From positions 1 to 61,717 of the forward strand of contig JAISXG010000040.1 of NCBI GenBank assembly GCA_031270605.1: a stretch of 61,717 nt of DNA. The letters are read 5' to 3'. The position numbers were made by a program, and so were the translations under genes. Shown piece after piece: positions 27,221 through 35,687 of the stretch. Position 1 is the first letter of the stretch. The number at the start of each line of letters is the position of its first letter. This stretch comes from Oscillospiraceae bacterium (lineage in GTDB: Bacteria; Bacillota; Clostridia; Oscillospirales; Acutalibacteraceae). The notes beneath the pieces were generated by a model. That model was not told where the DNA came from and did not search any database. It saw only the letters and a list, made by a program, of their open reading frames with translations.

Positions 27221-28762
27221 TTATTGTGTGACCCATTGATGAATGTTTTCATAGAGGCTGCCGGGAAGCGCCGCGGTGTTGCCGGTGATGGATTTGCCCG
27301 TTATGACAAGACCGCTGCGGTAGCAAACGGGGATCAGCGGCAATTCGGTTTGCAGTTTCTCATTAAAAGCCTCAGGAGTGATGCTGCCGTTTGCGTATTC
27401 ATTGAAATAGGCTGCGGCTGTGCTCTGCGGGTCAATGCCGTAGGCCGCATTGCCGCCCTCAGAAAACAGGGCCGAAAAGTCCATGTTCGCGGGGATTTTC
27501 ACCTCGCCCAGATACAGCTCATAGCTGCCCTCGGTGAGAGCCTGGAGATATTGATCCCACGGCAGGGCTGTCACCTCGATCTGAATGCCCGCCTCCAACA
27601 GTGTTTCGGCAATCATCTTTGCAGCTTCTTGCTTATATTCATTCTCCGCATTGATCAGCAGCGTGAAGCGCAGCGTGCCCATGGCTCCCGTGCGCACGCC
27701 CGCCGTGTTGCGGGAGGTATAGCCCAACTCGTCTAGCAGGGCGCTGCCTGCGGCATACTCCTGCTTGTATGGCTCTTCATTCATTTTTGAAGCGGTGAAA
27801 ACGCTCCACCGCGGGTTGAAAATGGTGTAGGCCGGGTCGGCGTTGCCCTGATAGGCCGTGCCGCAGACCTCGGCTCTGCCAAGGCAGAGCGAGAGCGCCT
27901 GCCGGACCTTTTGAATTGAGAGCGCATAACGGCTTTGGTTGACTCCGATATAAACAAAGCTGCCCGTGGGCACCTGCGCGAAGGACGCATACATGCGTGA
28001 AAGGCGCGTGGTGTTCAGGTCTGTGTAATAGGCGTCGATTTTGCCTGTTTCAAGGTCATAGGAGAGGGAACTCGTGTCTTCAACCGGCACAAGTTCAATC
28101 GTGCCGATGCCGGGGCGGGGCAGGGCGCTGCGCATGTTGTGCACAAGGCGCGGGCCGCCGTCCTGCTCATAGGTATACAGGCCGCTGCCCGTGGGCGGGG
28201 TTTCTATATTGTTTGCGGTGTTGTTTTTCACAATGGGGAAGTCAAGCAGGTTTTGCACATAGGCGTCCGCCTTTTGCAGGGTGAAGGATACTTCATAAGC
28301 GCCGCTGGCCGAGGCAAAGGTGATGTTTGCGAGCTTGTCGCGGTAAAGGGCGGACAGCCGCGCCTGATTGAACGAATATACCACGTCATAGGCCGTGATG
28401 TTCGAATTGTCTGAAAAATAGAGGTCTGAGCGGATGTTCACCTTGAGCTCTGTGCCCGCATTGTTGGCGAAGGAGGCGATGACGGGCACAGGGGTGAAGG
28501 TGCCGTCAAGCTTATAGAGCTTTTCATACACAAGGTCAACCAGCGAGGTATTCAGCGTGGTGGCTGAAAAGAAGGGGTTGAGGCTGTCCTGCGCGGCATA
28601 ACCGAGGGTGATGGTCTGCTCGGGCAGGGTGTAGGGTGCGCTTGTCGGCTCCGCGGGAACGGTTGTTGCCTCCGGCATCAGCTGCTCACACGCGCAAAGC
28701 AGGAGCGGCGCAAGGCACAGCGCAAGGCTCAATGCCCTTTTAAGTGATGGATATATATTCAC
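27221..28762 (-). CDS. Extracellular solute-binding lipoprotein, peptide/nickel family 5
   Basis: The protein has 513 residues from a GTG at 28760-28762, which overlaps the end of ymdB by 23 nt. The longer frame lacks a signal. From the GTG the protein reads NIYPSLKRALSLALCLAPLLLCAC, a proper lipobox. Family 5 features are TITLGYAAQDSLNPFFSATTLN, LVYEKLYKLDGTF, SDNSNITAYDVVYSFNQAR and a late VSLCLGRAE-type segment (QALSLCLGRAEVCG). No permease or ATPase genes adjoin, so it is an orphan binding protein. Overlap implies translational coupling to ymdB. Confidence 0.85.
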   Translation of the reverse strand: MNIYPSLKRALSLALCLAPLLLCACEQLMPEATTVPAEPTSAPYTLPEQTITLGYAAQDSLNPFFSATTLNTSLVDLVYEKLYKLDGTFTPVPVIASFANNAGTELKVNIRSDLYFSDNSNITAYDVVYSFNQARLSALYRDKLANITFASASGAYEVSFTLQKADAYVQNLLDFPIVKNNTANNIETPPTGSGLYTYEQDGGPRLVHNMRSALPRPGIGTIELVPVEDTSSLSYDLETGKIDAYYTDLNTTRLSRMYASFAQVPTGSFVYIGVNQSRYALSIQKVRQALSLCLGRAEVCGTAYQGNADPAYTIFNPRWSVFTASKMNEEPYKQEYAAGSALLDELGYTSRNTAGVRTGAMGTLRFTLLINAENEYKQEAAKMIAETLLEAGIQIEVTALPWDQYLQALTEGSYELYLGEVKIPANMDFSALFSEGGNAAYGIDPQSTAAAYFNEYANGSITPEAFNEKLQTELPLIPVCYRSGLVITGKSITGNTAALPGSLYENIHQWVTQ

Positions 28763-29513
28763 AGGAAAGCGCTTTTCCCGTTTTTTCGTCGAGTTCAAAA
28801 ATGCATCCCTCCATTTTGCAGTCTGTTTTGGGATTATCAAAGCGAACGGGCATTCCCGTGCGCATTTTTTCAATGGCAAGCTCGGGCACAACGCCCAGCA
28901 CCGAGTGGATCGGCCCCGTCATGCCAAGGTCTGTGATGTAGCCGGTGCCGTTCGGCAGCAGGCAGGCGTCGGTCGTCTGCACATGGGTGTGCGTGCCGAA
29001 CAAAGCCGTTATGCGGCCGTCAAGATAAAAGCCCATCGCGCGTTTTTCAGCCGTGGCCTCCGCGTGAAAGTCCATGATAATATTTTTGGTTTGGGTAATC
29101 GTAAGCAATATCCCGTCAATGCAGTCGAAGGGGTTTGCACAGGGCTCCATGCCCACGGCGCCGATGATGTTGACGACGGCAATGCTGTAGCGCCCTTTGT
29201 CGATCACAAACACGCCTGTGCCCGGGCAGCTTTTGTGGTGGTTTGCAGGGCGGATGATCGGCGCGCCCGAGTCGAGGTAGGCATACGCCTCCGCGCGGCG
29301 GTAGGTGTGGTTGCCTGTGGTGATGAGGTCGACGCCGCTTGCGAGCAGGTGCTCCGCAGAGTGTGGCGTGACACCGTTGCCCTGCGCGGAATTTTCGCCG
29401 TTTGCCACGCACACGTCGATGCCCCGCAGTTTTTTATAGGCGGGCAGGTGCCGGCGCACGAATTCGCAGCCCGCCTCGCCCACAACGTCGCCGATACACA
29501 AAACAGAAATCAA
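28740..29513 (-). CDS. ymdB: YmdB-type metallophosphoesterase (TIGR00282 family)
   Basis: At 257 residues it has family length. Metal-binding residues are visible in CIGDVVGEAG, VANGENSAQG, TTGNHTYRR, DFHAEATAEKRAM and GTHTHVQTTDA. In Bacillus subtilis YmdB hydrolyses 2',3'-cyclic nucleotides and affects biofilm choice and RNase Y activity. The order rny then ymdB is conserved in Firmicutes. The start is a TTG at 29513, with AAAAGGGG 9 nt upstream. Confidence 0.95.
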   Translation of the reverse strand: MISVLCIGDVVGEAGCEFVRRHLPAYKKLRGIDVCVANGENSAQGNGVTPHSAEHLLASGVDLITTGNHTYRRAEAYAYLDSGAPIIRPANHHKSCPGTGVFVIDKGRYSIAVVNIIGAVGMEPCANPFDCIDGILLTITQTKNIIMDFHAEATAEKRAMGFYLDGRITALFGTHTHVQTTDACLLPNGTGYITDLGMTGPIHSVLGVVPELAIEKMRTGMPVRFDNPKTDCKMEGCIFELDEKTGKALSCEYISIT

Positions 29514-29624
29514 AGTGAAGGCCCCTTTTCAAAATCTTTGCCCGAAACATCTTTCGCAGAGGATTCTAAATAAGGCAACAGACAAATCACTGAAATGCCT
29601 GCTGCCCTACCGATTGTTTTTTAA

Positions 29625-31187
29625 TTATTTCGCATAGTCAAACGCGCGGCTCTCTCTGATGAGATGCACCTTGATCTGACCGGGATATTCAAGCTCGTCT
29701 TCAATCTTTTTGACAATGTCACGGGCAACAAGCACCATTTTATCGTCTGAAATCACTTCGGGCTTGAGCATAATGCGGACCTCTCGCCCGGCCTGAATCG
29801 CAAAGGATTTTTCAACGCCCTCAAAGCTGGTGGCGATGGATTCCAGCTTTTCAAGCCGCTTGATATAATTCTGGACGTTTTCTCTTCTTGCCCCCGGGCG
29901 TGAAGCCGAAATCGCGTCCGCGGCCTGCACAAGGCATGCCACAACGGTTTTTGCCTCAACGTCGCCGTGATGGGCGTGAATGGCGTGAACGACAGCTTCG
30001 TTCTCTTTGTATTTTTTCGCATACTCAACGCCGAGGTCGATGTGCGAACCATCGAATTCATGGTCAAGCGCCTTGCCGATGTCATGCAGCAAGCCTGCGC
30101 GTTTGGCGGTCTTGACGTCCGCCCCAAGTTCCGCGGCCATCAGGCCCGCGAGATAGGAAACCTCAAGGGAGTGGTTCAAAACATTCTGGCCGTAGCTTGT
30201 GCGGTATTTCAGACGGCCGAGCAGCTTGATGAGCTCGGGATGAACGCCGTTGACGCCGGCGTCGATGACGGCGCGGTCACCGGCCTGCTTGATGGCGGCA
30301 TCCACTTCCTTGCGGGATTTTTCGTGCATTTCTTCAATGCGGGCGGGGTGAATGCGTCCGTCTGAAATCAGCTTTTCAAGCGTCAGGCGGGCAACCTCCC
30401 TGCGAACGGGGTCAAAGCTTGAAATGGTAATGGCCTCGGGTGTGTCGTCGATGATGAGGTCGACGCCCGTGATGGTTTCAAGAGTGCGGATGTTGCGGCC
30501 CTCGCGGCCGATGATCCTGCCCTTCATCTCATCGTTCGGGAGGTTCACGACAGACACCATCGCCTCAGAAGCATGGTCCGCCGCGCAGCGCTGAATGGCG
30601 GTTGAAATGACCTCTCTTGCAAGATTGTCGGACTCGTCACGGATCTTTTGCTCATATTCCATGATTTTGACCGCTTTTTCATGCACAAGGCCCTCTTCAA
30701 GGTTCTGCATCAAATGCACGGTGGCCTGCTCTTTTGAGAAGCCGGATATGCGCTCAAGCATTTCAAACTGGCCTTTTTTGAGACTGTCCACATCTGCAAG
30801 ACGCTCGTCCGCATCTTTGTGCTTTTGCGCGAGCAGCTCTTCTTTCTTTTCGATCTGCTCAATTTTTTTGTCAAGAGATTCTTCTTTTTGAATGATTCTG
30901 CGCTCCTGGCGCTGCACTTCGCTTCTGCGCTCGCGCAGCTCTTTGTCCGCCTCTGAGCGCTGACGGTGAATTTCGTCCTTAGCTTCTAAAATAGCCTCTT
31001 TTTTCTTTTGTTCTGCTTGTGTAACTGCCTGTGTTACGATTCTGTTCGCTTCTTCTGTGGCGGAACCGATTGCGGCCTCTGCTTTGCGCTTTCTGTGAAT
31101 TCCGCCGGCAATAAAACCGATGATTAGCCCGACAGCAAGTGTTGCGATTGCAATGATGATTGCTGTGGTTCCATTAATGTCCCCCAA
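29625..31187 (-). CDS. rny: Ribonuclease Y, membrane-anchored endoribonuclease
   Basis: The 520-residue protein has the whole RNase Y layout. An N-terminal membrane helix ([20 protein letters not shown]) is followed by a long charged coiled coil (residues 30-200). Next is a KH domain with [15 protein letters not shown]. The HD domain contains [17 protein letters not shown] and [12 protein letters not shown]. It initiates mRNA decay in Firmicutes. The start is a TTG at 31185-31187 behind AAGGAGG. That Shine-Dalgarno can pair with GCACCT about 27 nt upstream in the leader (see 31192-31318). Confidence 0.97.
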   Translation of the reverse strand: MGDINGTTAIIIAIATLAVGLIIGFIAGGIHRKRKAEAAIGSATEEANRIVTQAVTQAEQKKKEAILEAKDEIHRQRSEADKELRERRSEVQRQERRIIQKEESLDKKIEQIEKKEELLAQKHKDADERLADVDSLKKGQFEMLERISGFSKEQATVHLMQNLEEGLVHEKAVKIMEYEQKIRDESDNLAREVISTAIQRCAADHASEAMVSVVNLPNDEMKGRIIGREGRNIRTLETITGVDLIIDDTPEAITISSFDPVRREVARLTLEKLISDGRIHPARIEEMHEKSRKEVDAAIKQAGDRAVIDAGVNGVHPELIKLLGRLKYRTSYGQNVLNHSLEVSYLAGLMAAELGADVKTAKRAGLLHDIGKALDHEFDGSHIDLGVEYAKKYKENEAVVHAIHAHHGDVEAKTVVACLVQAADAISASRPGARRENVQNYIKRLEKLESIATSFEGVEKSFAIQAGREVRIMLKPEVISDDKMVLVARDIVKKIEDELEYPGQIKVHLIRESRAFDYAK

Positions 31188-31191
31188 AAAA

Positions 31192-31318
31192 TTGCACCTC
31201 CTTGATTTGTTTCAGCTTTACAGTAAGGTGCGTTTGCCGCTGTTGGCTTGCTCATATGAAAAGTGACGGGTTATGGTGTGACACCCGGCCCCGATTGCAG
31301 CTGCTGTGCATTCGTTAA
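31192..31318 (-). promoter_or_regulatory. Duplicated leader copy A, directly upstream of rny
   Basis: These 127 nt end at the rny Shine-Dalgarno and align without clear gaps to 31450-31575. Shared blocks on the minus strand include CACMCCATAACC, CTTTT, AAGCC, GGCAAA and the GGTGCA Shine-Dalgarno region. GCACCT (plus 31226-31231) is complementary to AGGTGC of the ribosome binding site (plus 31194-31199), so the site could be masked. The leader overlaps the last 16 codons of the small membrane gene. I match it to no riboswitch family that I can recall. Confidence 0.55.
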
Positions 31319-31444
31319 GGAGAGGTTTTGGGCAGTTTTCGTCATGCGTTTTTTGAGGATTTTCAAGGCAACGAAACCTTGTGAAAAACAAAGGGCAAAC
31401 ATAAATAGCCCTGCTGCAATATAAAAAACCTGCATTGCTTGCAT
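31271..31444 (-). CDS. Small membrane protein upstream of rny (57 residues)
   Basis: The ATG at 31444 has AAGGGGGTGC upstream at good spacing. The product opens MQAMQVFYIAAGLFMFALCF, a single hydrophobic helix, then a basic patch (LKILKKRMTK) and a polar tail ending SGPGVTP. This fits a one-pass membrane protein with the tail in the cytoplasm. I know no family. The gene precedes rny and has its own copy of the leader, so a link to RNase Y anchoring or control is an attractive inference. The codons for the tail are also part of leader copy A. Confidence 0.55.
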   Translation of the reverse strand: MQAMQVFYIAAGLFMFALCFSQGFVALKILKKRMTKTAQNLSLTNAQQLQSGPGVTP

Positions 31445-31449
31445 GAAAG

Positions 31450-31575
31450 CTGCACCCCCTTAAAATTGTAAGCATTACAATGATGCGCATTTGCCTGTGG
31501 CGGCTTTCGCTTATGTAAAAGCTGGTGGTTATGGGGTGATCCCCGGAAAATTTTCAGTTACTGTACGCGCGTTAA
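31450..31575 (-). promoter_or_regulatory. Duplicated leader copy B, upstream of the small membrane gene
   Basis: The 126-nt relative of copy A ends at the GGGGGTGCA Shine-Dalgarno of the 57-residue gene. It holds a TTGTAA/TTACAA hairpin just before that site and a GCGCGT/ATGCGC pairing. An 18-codon frame (31585 to 31529, minus) ends ENFPGITP at the same TAA position as the small gene's SGPGVTP in copy A. The pair could therefore be two RNA elements or a tandem gene duplication with one truncated copy. Confidence 0.5.
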
Positions 31576-31653
31576 AAAAACTCATCTTAATTATAACCAT
31601 GCGCCAGCATGATAACACGGCAATCGTTCGCATATTGACGCATTATCTTGAAT

Positions 31654-31682
31654 ATTTTAATACTTTTATTATAATATGTCAA
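31654..31682 (-). promoter_or_regulatory. Sigma-A promoter of the small gene-rny-ymdB unit
   Basis: On the minus strand TTGACA (31682-31677), 17 bp, TAAAAT (31659-31654). Transcription would start near 31647, about 70 nt before leader copy B. Confidence 0.7.
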
Positions 31683-31765
31683 TAGTTTTGCCCGAAGTTT
31701 GTGCATAAAAATTGTAATACTGCACGGAGATGCCCCCGGTTTTTGTTGCTGCGTTTCACTTTGGG

Positions 31766-31794
31766 TTGAAAACTCGTGCAAGATATGCTACAAT
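31766..31794 (+). promoter_or_regulatory. Sigma-A promoter upstream of the ABC exporter region
   Basis: TTGAAA (31766-31771), 17 bp, TACAAT (31789-31794). It points towards the 29-residue frame, mini-element 2 and the exporter genes, giving a leader of about 355 nt. Confidence 0.65.
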
Positions 31795-31843
31795 TATAAA
31801 GAATAATGGGTTTTGTAATCAAGCCGTGTGGGGAGGGGCGTTT

Positions 31844-31933
31844 GTGAAAGACAGCGCCGCTTCCCGTTCTGTTTTTATTGTTCCGCACAGGGCGGGGCGC
31901 TATTTTTGCGCGAAAAGGCAATACTGTTATTGA
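31844..31933 (+). CDS. Possible 29-residue leader peptide
   Basis: The GTG at 31844 follows GGGGAGGGG by 5 nt, and the frame ends at TGA 31931-31933. The peptide is basic (starts VKDSAASRSVF, ends AKRQYCY). AGCGCC (31852) and GGCGCT (31895) could form a stem within it. It may be a real small gene, a leader peptide for the exporter, or a chance frame in front of a mini-element insertion. Confidence 0.3.
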   Translation: MKDSAASRSVFIVPHRAGRYFCAKRQYCY

Positions 31934-31959
31934 TGTATCGATGGCATCATATGGAGATA

Positions 31960-32142
31960 TATAGTCAAACCACTTGAAAAGCGATGTGGTATTTGCGGGG
32001 AAATTTTTCGTCTGTTTAAAGGGCGTGTTAACACACCCTATGCAGGGAGGCGAAGGCATACTTGCGTATGAAGAGGAGCCTAACGGCAACAGGCGGAAAA
32101 AGGGCTGCAAAGACGCATTGGTTTTCAATTGGTTTGACTGTA
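31960..32142. mobile_element. Palindromic mini-element copy 2, upstream of the ABC exporter
   Basis: About 183 bp, ending TATAGTCAAACC (left) and GGTTTGACTGTA (right). The arms continue as imperfect inverted copies down to TTTTTCGTCTG on the left and CAGGCGGAAAAAG on the right. The centre has ATACTTGCGTAT, shared with the element at 39132. Its right end lies 3 bp before the GGGAGG ribosome binding site of the exporter, so the exporter transcript from 31794 must cross it. No coding capacity. Confidence 0.65.
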
Positions 32143-32157
32143 TCTGGGAGGTTTGTT

Positions 32158-33915
32158 TTGAAAAAGCTGTTGGTTCACATGCGGGGATATTGGCGTGAGA
32201 GCATTTTGGGGCCGCTGTTCAAGCTGCTTGAGGCGGTGTTTGAGCTGTTTGTGCCGTTGGTGGTTGCGGCTGTGATCGACCGCGGCATCAGGGGGGGCGA
32301 CAGGCGCTATGTTCTTTTGATGTGCCTGGTTCTGGTTGCTTTGGGGGTTGTGGGGCTGCTGTCTTCTGTGACGGCGCAATATTTTGCGGCAAAGGCGGCG
32401 GCCGGGTTTGCAAAAAAGGTCAAAAGCATTTTGTTTGGGCATGTGCAGAGCCTTTCGTTTTCAGAAATCGACACGTTGGGCACGTCGACCATCATCACGC
32501 GCCTCACAAACGACATGAATCAAATCCAAAATGGCGTAAATTTGTTTTTGCGGCTGGTGATGCGCTCGCCTTTCGTTGTATTTGGCGCAATGGTCATGGC
32601 GTTCACGATCGATGCGCGCGCCGCGGTGATTTTTGTGGTGGTGATTCCCATTCTGAGCGTTGTGGTTTTTTCTGTCATGCTCACCTGCATCCCGCTTTAT
32701 AAAAAAATTCAGGGCAGGCTGGACAAGGTGCTCGGCCTGATCAAAGAAAACCTGTCAGGCGTGCGCGTGATTCGCGCGTTTCGCATGGAGGCGAACGAAA
32801 CCGGCGAGTTTGACCGCCGCAACGAGGCGCTTACGCGCATGCAAAAGCGAGCAGGCCGCTTTTCCGCGCTGATGAATCCGGCAACTTTTATTGTGATTAA
32901 TATCGCCATTATCTGTTTGATTCGCAGCGGCGCGCTGCGGGTGGATGCGGGCGCGCTCTCGCAGGGGCAGGTGGTGGCGCTGTATAATTTAATGTCACAG
33001 ATTCTTGTGGAGCTGATAAAAATGGCCACCCTCATCATCACAATGACGAAGGCTGTTGCCTGCGGCAACCGTGTGCAGGACGTTTTAGAGCTTCGCTCGA
33101 GCCAAATCTGGCCCGATGTCTCGCCCGAAGAGGCGATCGGCGACCTTGCGGTGGAATTCCGGGGTGTGAGCCTGCGCTATCAAAACGCGGGCGGCAACGC
33201 CCTTTCCGGTATTGATTTTGCCGCCAAAAAAGGGCAGACCATCGGCGTCATCGGCGGCACGGGCTCGGGCAAGTCTTCGCTGGTGCATATGATCCCGCGG
33301 TTTTATGACGCATACGGCGGCGAGGTATTAGTCAATGGCGTGAACGTGAAAGACTACCCCCAAAAAGAGCTGCGCGCAAAGGTGGGCATTGTACCGCAAA
33401 AGGCGGTGCTGTTCGGGGGCACGCTTCGCGAGAACATGCGCTGGGGCGACCCGAATGCCACAGATGAAGAAATTTATGAGGCCCTCACAACGGCACAGGC
33501 CAAAGAGGTTGCCGACGCCAAGGGCGGGCTTGATTTTGTGATCGGGCAGGGCGGCAAAAACCTCTCGGGCGGGCAGCGGCAGCGCTTCACGATCGCCCGC
33601 GCGCTTGTGAAAAAGCCCGAGATCCTGATTCTTGACGACAGCTCCTCCGCCCTTGATTTCGCGACTGACGCCGCGCTGCGCAGGGCCGTCAAGGCAATGG
33701 GCGGGCGGACGACGGTGTTTGTGGTTTCGCAGCGCGCCTCTTCGGTGCAGTATGCTGACCGGATCATTGTGCTCGACGACGGTGAAATCGCAGGCATCGG
33801 CACGGCGGAAGAGCTGCTGCAAACCTGTGAGGTTTATAAAGAGATCCATGAATCCCAGTTTAAAAAGGAGGGCGCGGCAAGCGATGCAGGGCAAAAAAAG
33901 GCTGAAAAAAACTGA
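32158..33915 (+). CDS. Heterodimeric ABC exporter subunit 1 (degenerate catalytic site)
   Basis: The protein has 585 residues from a TTG at 32158, with GGGAGG 6 bp upstream; the longer frame runs into the mini-element. An N-terminal transmembrane domain is followed by an ATPase with Walker A GGTGSGKSS, signature LSGGQRQRF and Walker B ILILDDSSSALD. The catalytic Glu after Walker B is Asp, the usual mark of the inactive site in heterodimeric exporters such as BmrC and LmrC. It exports drugs, peptides or lipids; the substrate is unknown. The next gene overlaps by 32 nt. Confidence 0.93.
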   Translation: MKKLLVHMRGYWRESILGPLFKLLEAVFELFVPLVVAAVIDRGIRGGDRRYVLLMCLVLVALGVVGLLSSVTAQYFAAKAAAGFAKKVKSILFGHVQSLSFSEIDTLGTSTIITRLTNDMNQIQNGVNLFLRLVMRSPFVVFGAMVMAFTIDARAAVIFVVVIPILSVVVFSVMLTCIPLYKKIQGRLDKVLGLIKENLSGVRVIRAFRMEANETGEFDRRNEALTRMQKRAGRFSALMNPATFIVINIAIICLIRSGALRVDAGALSQGQVVALYNLMSQILVELIKMATLIITMTKAVACGNRVQDVLELRSSQIWPDVSPEEAIGDLAVEFRGVSLRYQNAGGNALSGIDFAAKKGQTIGVIGGTGSGKSSLVHMIPRFYDAYGGEVLVNGVNVKDYPQKELRAKVGIVPQKAVLFGGTLRENMRWGDPNATDEEIYEALTTAQAKEVADAKGGLDFVIGQGGKNLSGGQRQRFTIARALVKKPEILILDDSSSALDFATDAALRRAVKAMGGRTTVFVVSQRASSVQYADRIIVLDDGEIAGIGTAEELLQTCEVYKEIHESQFKKEGAASDAGQKKAEKN

Positions 33916-35650
33916 GAAAACAACGCTCAAAAAGGTGTTGCGGCTCGTGGCGCGCTACCGCGCATGGATTGTGCTTTCGTGTGTTTTTGCGGTGTGCACC
34001 GTGCTCGCTTCGCTTTATGTGCCCGTGCTTGTGGGCCGGGTGATCGACCTGATTTTTGGGGCCGGTCAGGTGGATTTTGAGGGCCTGACCCGGGTGCTTC
34101 TTGCCATTGGCATTGTAGTTGCGGTGTCCGCCGTCTTTCAGTGGTTCATGAGCGCGGTGAACAATCGCATCACCTTTCAGGTTGTGAGGGACATGCGCAA
34201 GGCCGCGTTCCACAAACTTGAAATCCTGCCGCTGAAATACATTGACTCCCACCCCCACGGTGACATTATCAACCGCGTGATCTCAGATGTCGACCAGTTT
34301 GCGGACGGCCTGCTCATGGGCTTTACACAGCTGTTTTCGGGCATTGTGACCATTGCGGCGACGCTGGTTTTTATGCTTGCGGTCAACTGGCACATTGCGC
34401 TTGTAGTGGTGTTTCTGACCCCGCTTTCGCTGTTTGTCGCCCGCTTTATCGCAAAAAAAACCTATGGACTGTTTATGGAGCAGGCTGAAACGCGCGGCGA
34501 GCAAAGCGCGATGATCAATGAAACCGTCGCAAACCTCAAGGTGGTGCAGGCCTTTTCTCATGAGGCCCAATCCATGAAGCGGTTTGATGAGATCAACGAC
34601 CGTCTGGAGGTCTGCTCACGGCGGGCCGCGTTCTTTTCCTCCTTGCCCAACCCGACAACACGCTTTGTCAACAGTGTCATTTATGCCGCGGTGTGCTTCG
34701 TGGGCGCCTTCACTGCGATTGCCATGCCGGGGACGCTGAGCGTGGGGCAGTTGACCGCGCTTTTGAGCTATGTGATTCAATACACAAAGCCCTTCAATGA
34801 AATTTCAAGCGTCATAACGGAGCTGCAGAACGCCCTTGCCTGCGCCGCGAGAATCTTTGAGCTGATTGAAGAGCAGCCGCAGCCTGAGGACGCGGCGGAT
34901 GCCGCCACACTGGGTGACATCAAGGGAAATGTGAGGCTTGAGCATGTGGCGTTCTCTTATGTGCCTGAGCGAAAACTGATCACAGACCTGAGCCTCACGG
35001 TGAAGCCCGGGCAGCGCATTGCGATTGTCGGCCCCACGGGCTGTGGCAAGACGACCGTCATCAATTTGCTGATGCGGTTCTATGACGTGGACGGCGGCCG
35101 CATCCTGGTTGAGGGCACGGACATCCGCGATGCCATGCGCAGGGACGTGCGCGGCGCCTATGGCATGGTGTTGCAGGAAACGTGGCTCAAAACCGGCACC
35201 GTGCGAGACAACATCACCCTCGGCAAACCGGGAGCGACACAAGAGGAAGTGATTCTTGCCGCAAAGGCAAGCCACGCGCACAGCTTTATTATGCGCCTGC
35301 CCAAGGGCTATGATACCCCTGTGAGCGACGAGGGCGGCAGCCTTTCACAGGGGCAGAAGCAGCTGCTTTGCATTGCCCGCGTGATGCTCTGCCTGCCGCC
35401 GATGCTGATTCTCGATGAAGCGACCTCCTCGATCGATACGCGCACAGAGCTGAAAATCCAAAGCGCGTTTTCGCGCCTGATGCAGGGGCGCACGAGCTTT
35501 ATTGTTGCGCACCGGCTTTCGACCATCCGCGAGGCGGACGTGATTTTGGTCATGCGCGACGGCTCAATTATTGAGCAGGGCAACCACGACGAGCTGCTGC
35601 GCCAAAACGGGTTTTACGCGAAGCTCTATAACAGCCAGTTTGCGGTGTGA
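33884..35650 (+). CDS. Heterodimeric ABC exporter subunit 2
   Basis: The protein has 588 residues from the ATG at 33884, overlapping subunit 1 by 32 nt. AAGGAGG lies about 13 nt upstream. An alternative ATG at 33848 would add 12 residues. Six membrane helices (VLSCVFAVCTVLASLYVPVL onward) precede an ATPase with Walker A GPTGCGKTT, signature LSQGQKQLL (S-Q-G instead of S-G-G) and complete Walker B MLILDEATSSID. It carries the working catalytic Glu and pairs with subunit 1. Confidence 0.94.
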   Translation: MQGKKRLKKTEKTTLKKVLRLVARYRAWIVLSCVFAVCTVLASLYVPVLVGRVIDLIFGAGQVDFEGLTRVLLAIGIVVAVSAVFQWFMSAVNNRITFQVVRDMRKAAFHKLEILPLKYIDSHPHGDIINRVISDVDQFADGLLMGFTQLFSGIVTIAATLVFMLAVNWHIALVVVFLTPLSLFVARFIAKKTYGLFMEQAETRGEQSAMINETVANLKVVQAFSHEAQSMKRFDEINDRLEVCSRRAAFFSSLPNPTTRFVNSVIYAAVCFVGAFTAIAMPGTLSVGQLTALLSYVIQYTKPFNEISSVITELQNALACAARIFELIEEQPQPEDAADAATLGDIKGNVRLEHVAFSYVPERKLITDLSLTVKPGQRIAIVGPTGCGKTTVINLLMRFYDVDGGRILVEGTDIRDAMRRDVRGAYGMVLQETWLKTGTVRDNITLGKPGATQEEVILAAKASHAHSFIMRLPKGYDTPVSDEGGSLSQGQKQLLCIARVMLCLPPMLILDEATSSIDTRTELKIQSAFSRLMQGRTSFIVAHRLSTIREADVILVMRDGSIIEQGNHDELLRQNGFYAKLYNSQFAV

Positions 35651-35687
35651 CCAGAGGTCACAAAAATGAGGCGTTGTGGCAGGAGTT

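Noticed and set aside
31192-31575. Known riboswitch classes (c-di-GMP, c-di-AMP, TPP, cobalamin, glycine, ZTP) for the rny leaders
   Set aside because: Consensus cores that I can recall do not match either copy; left as an unassigned leader.
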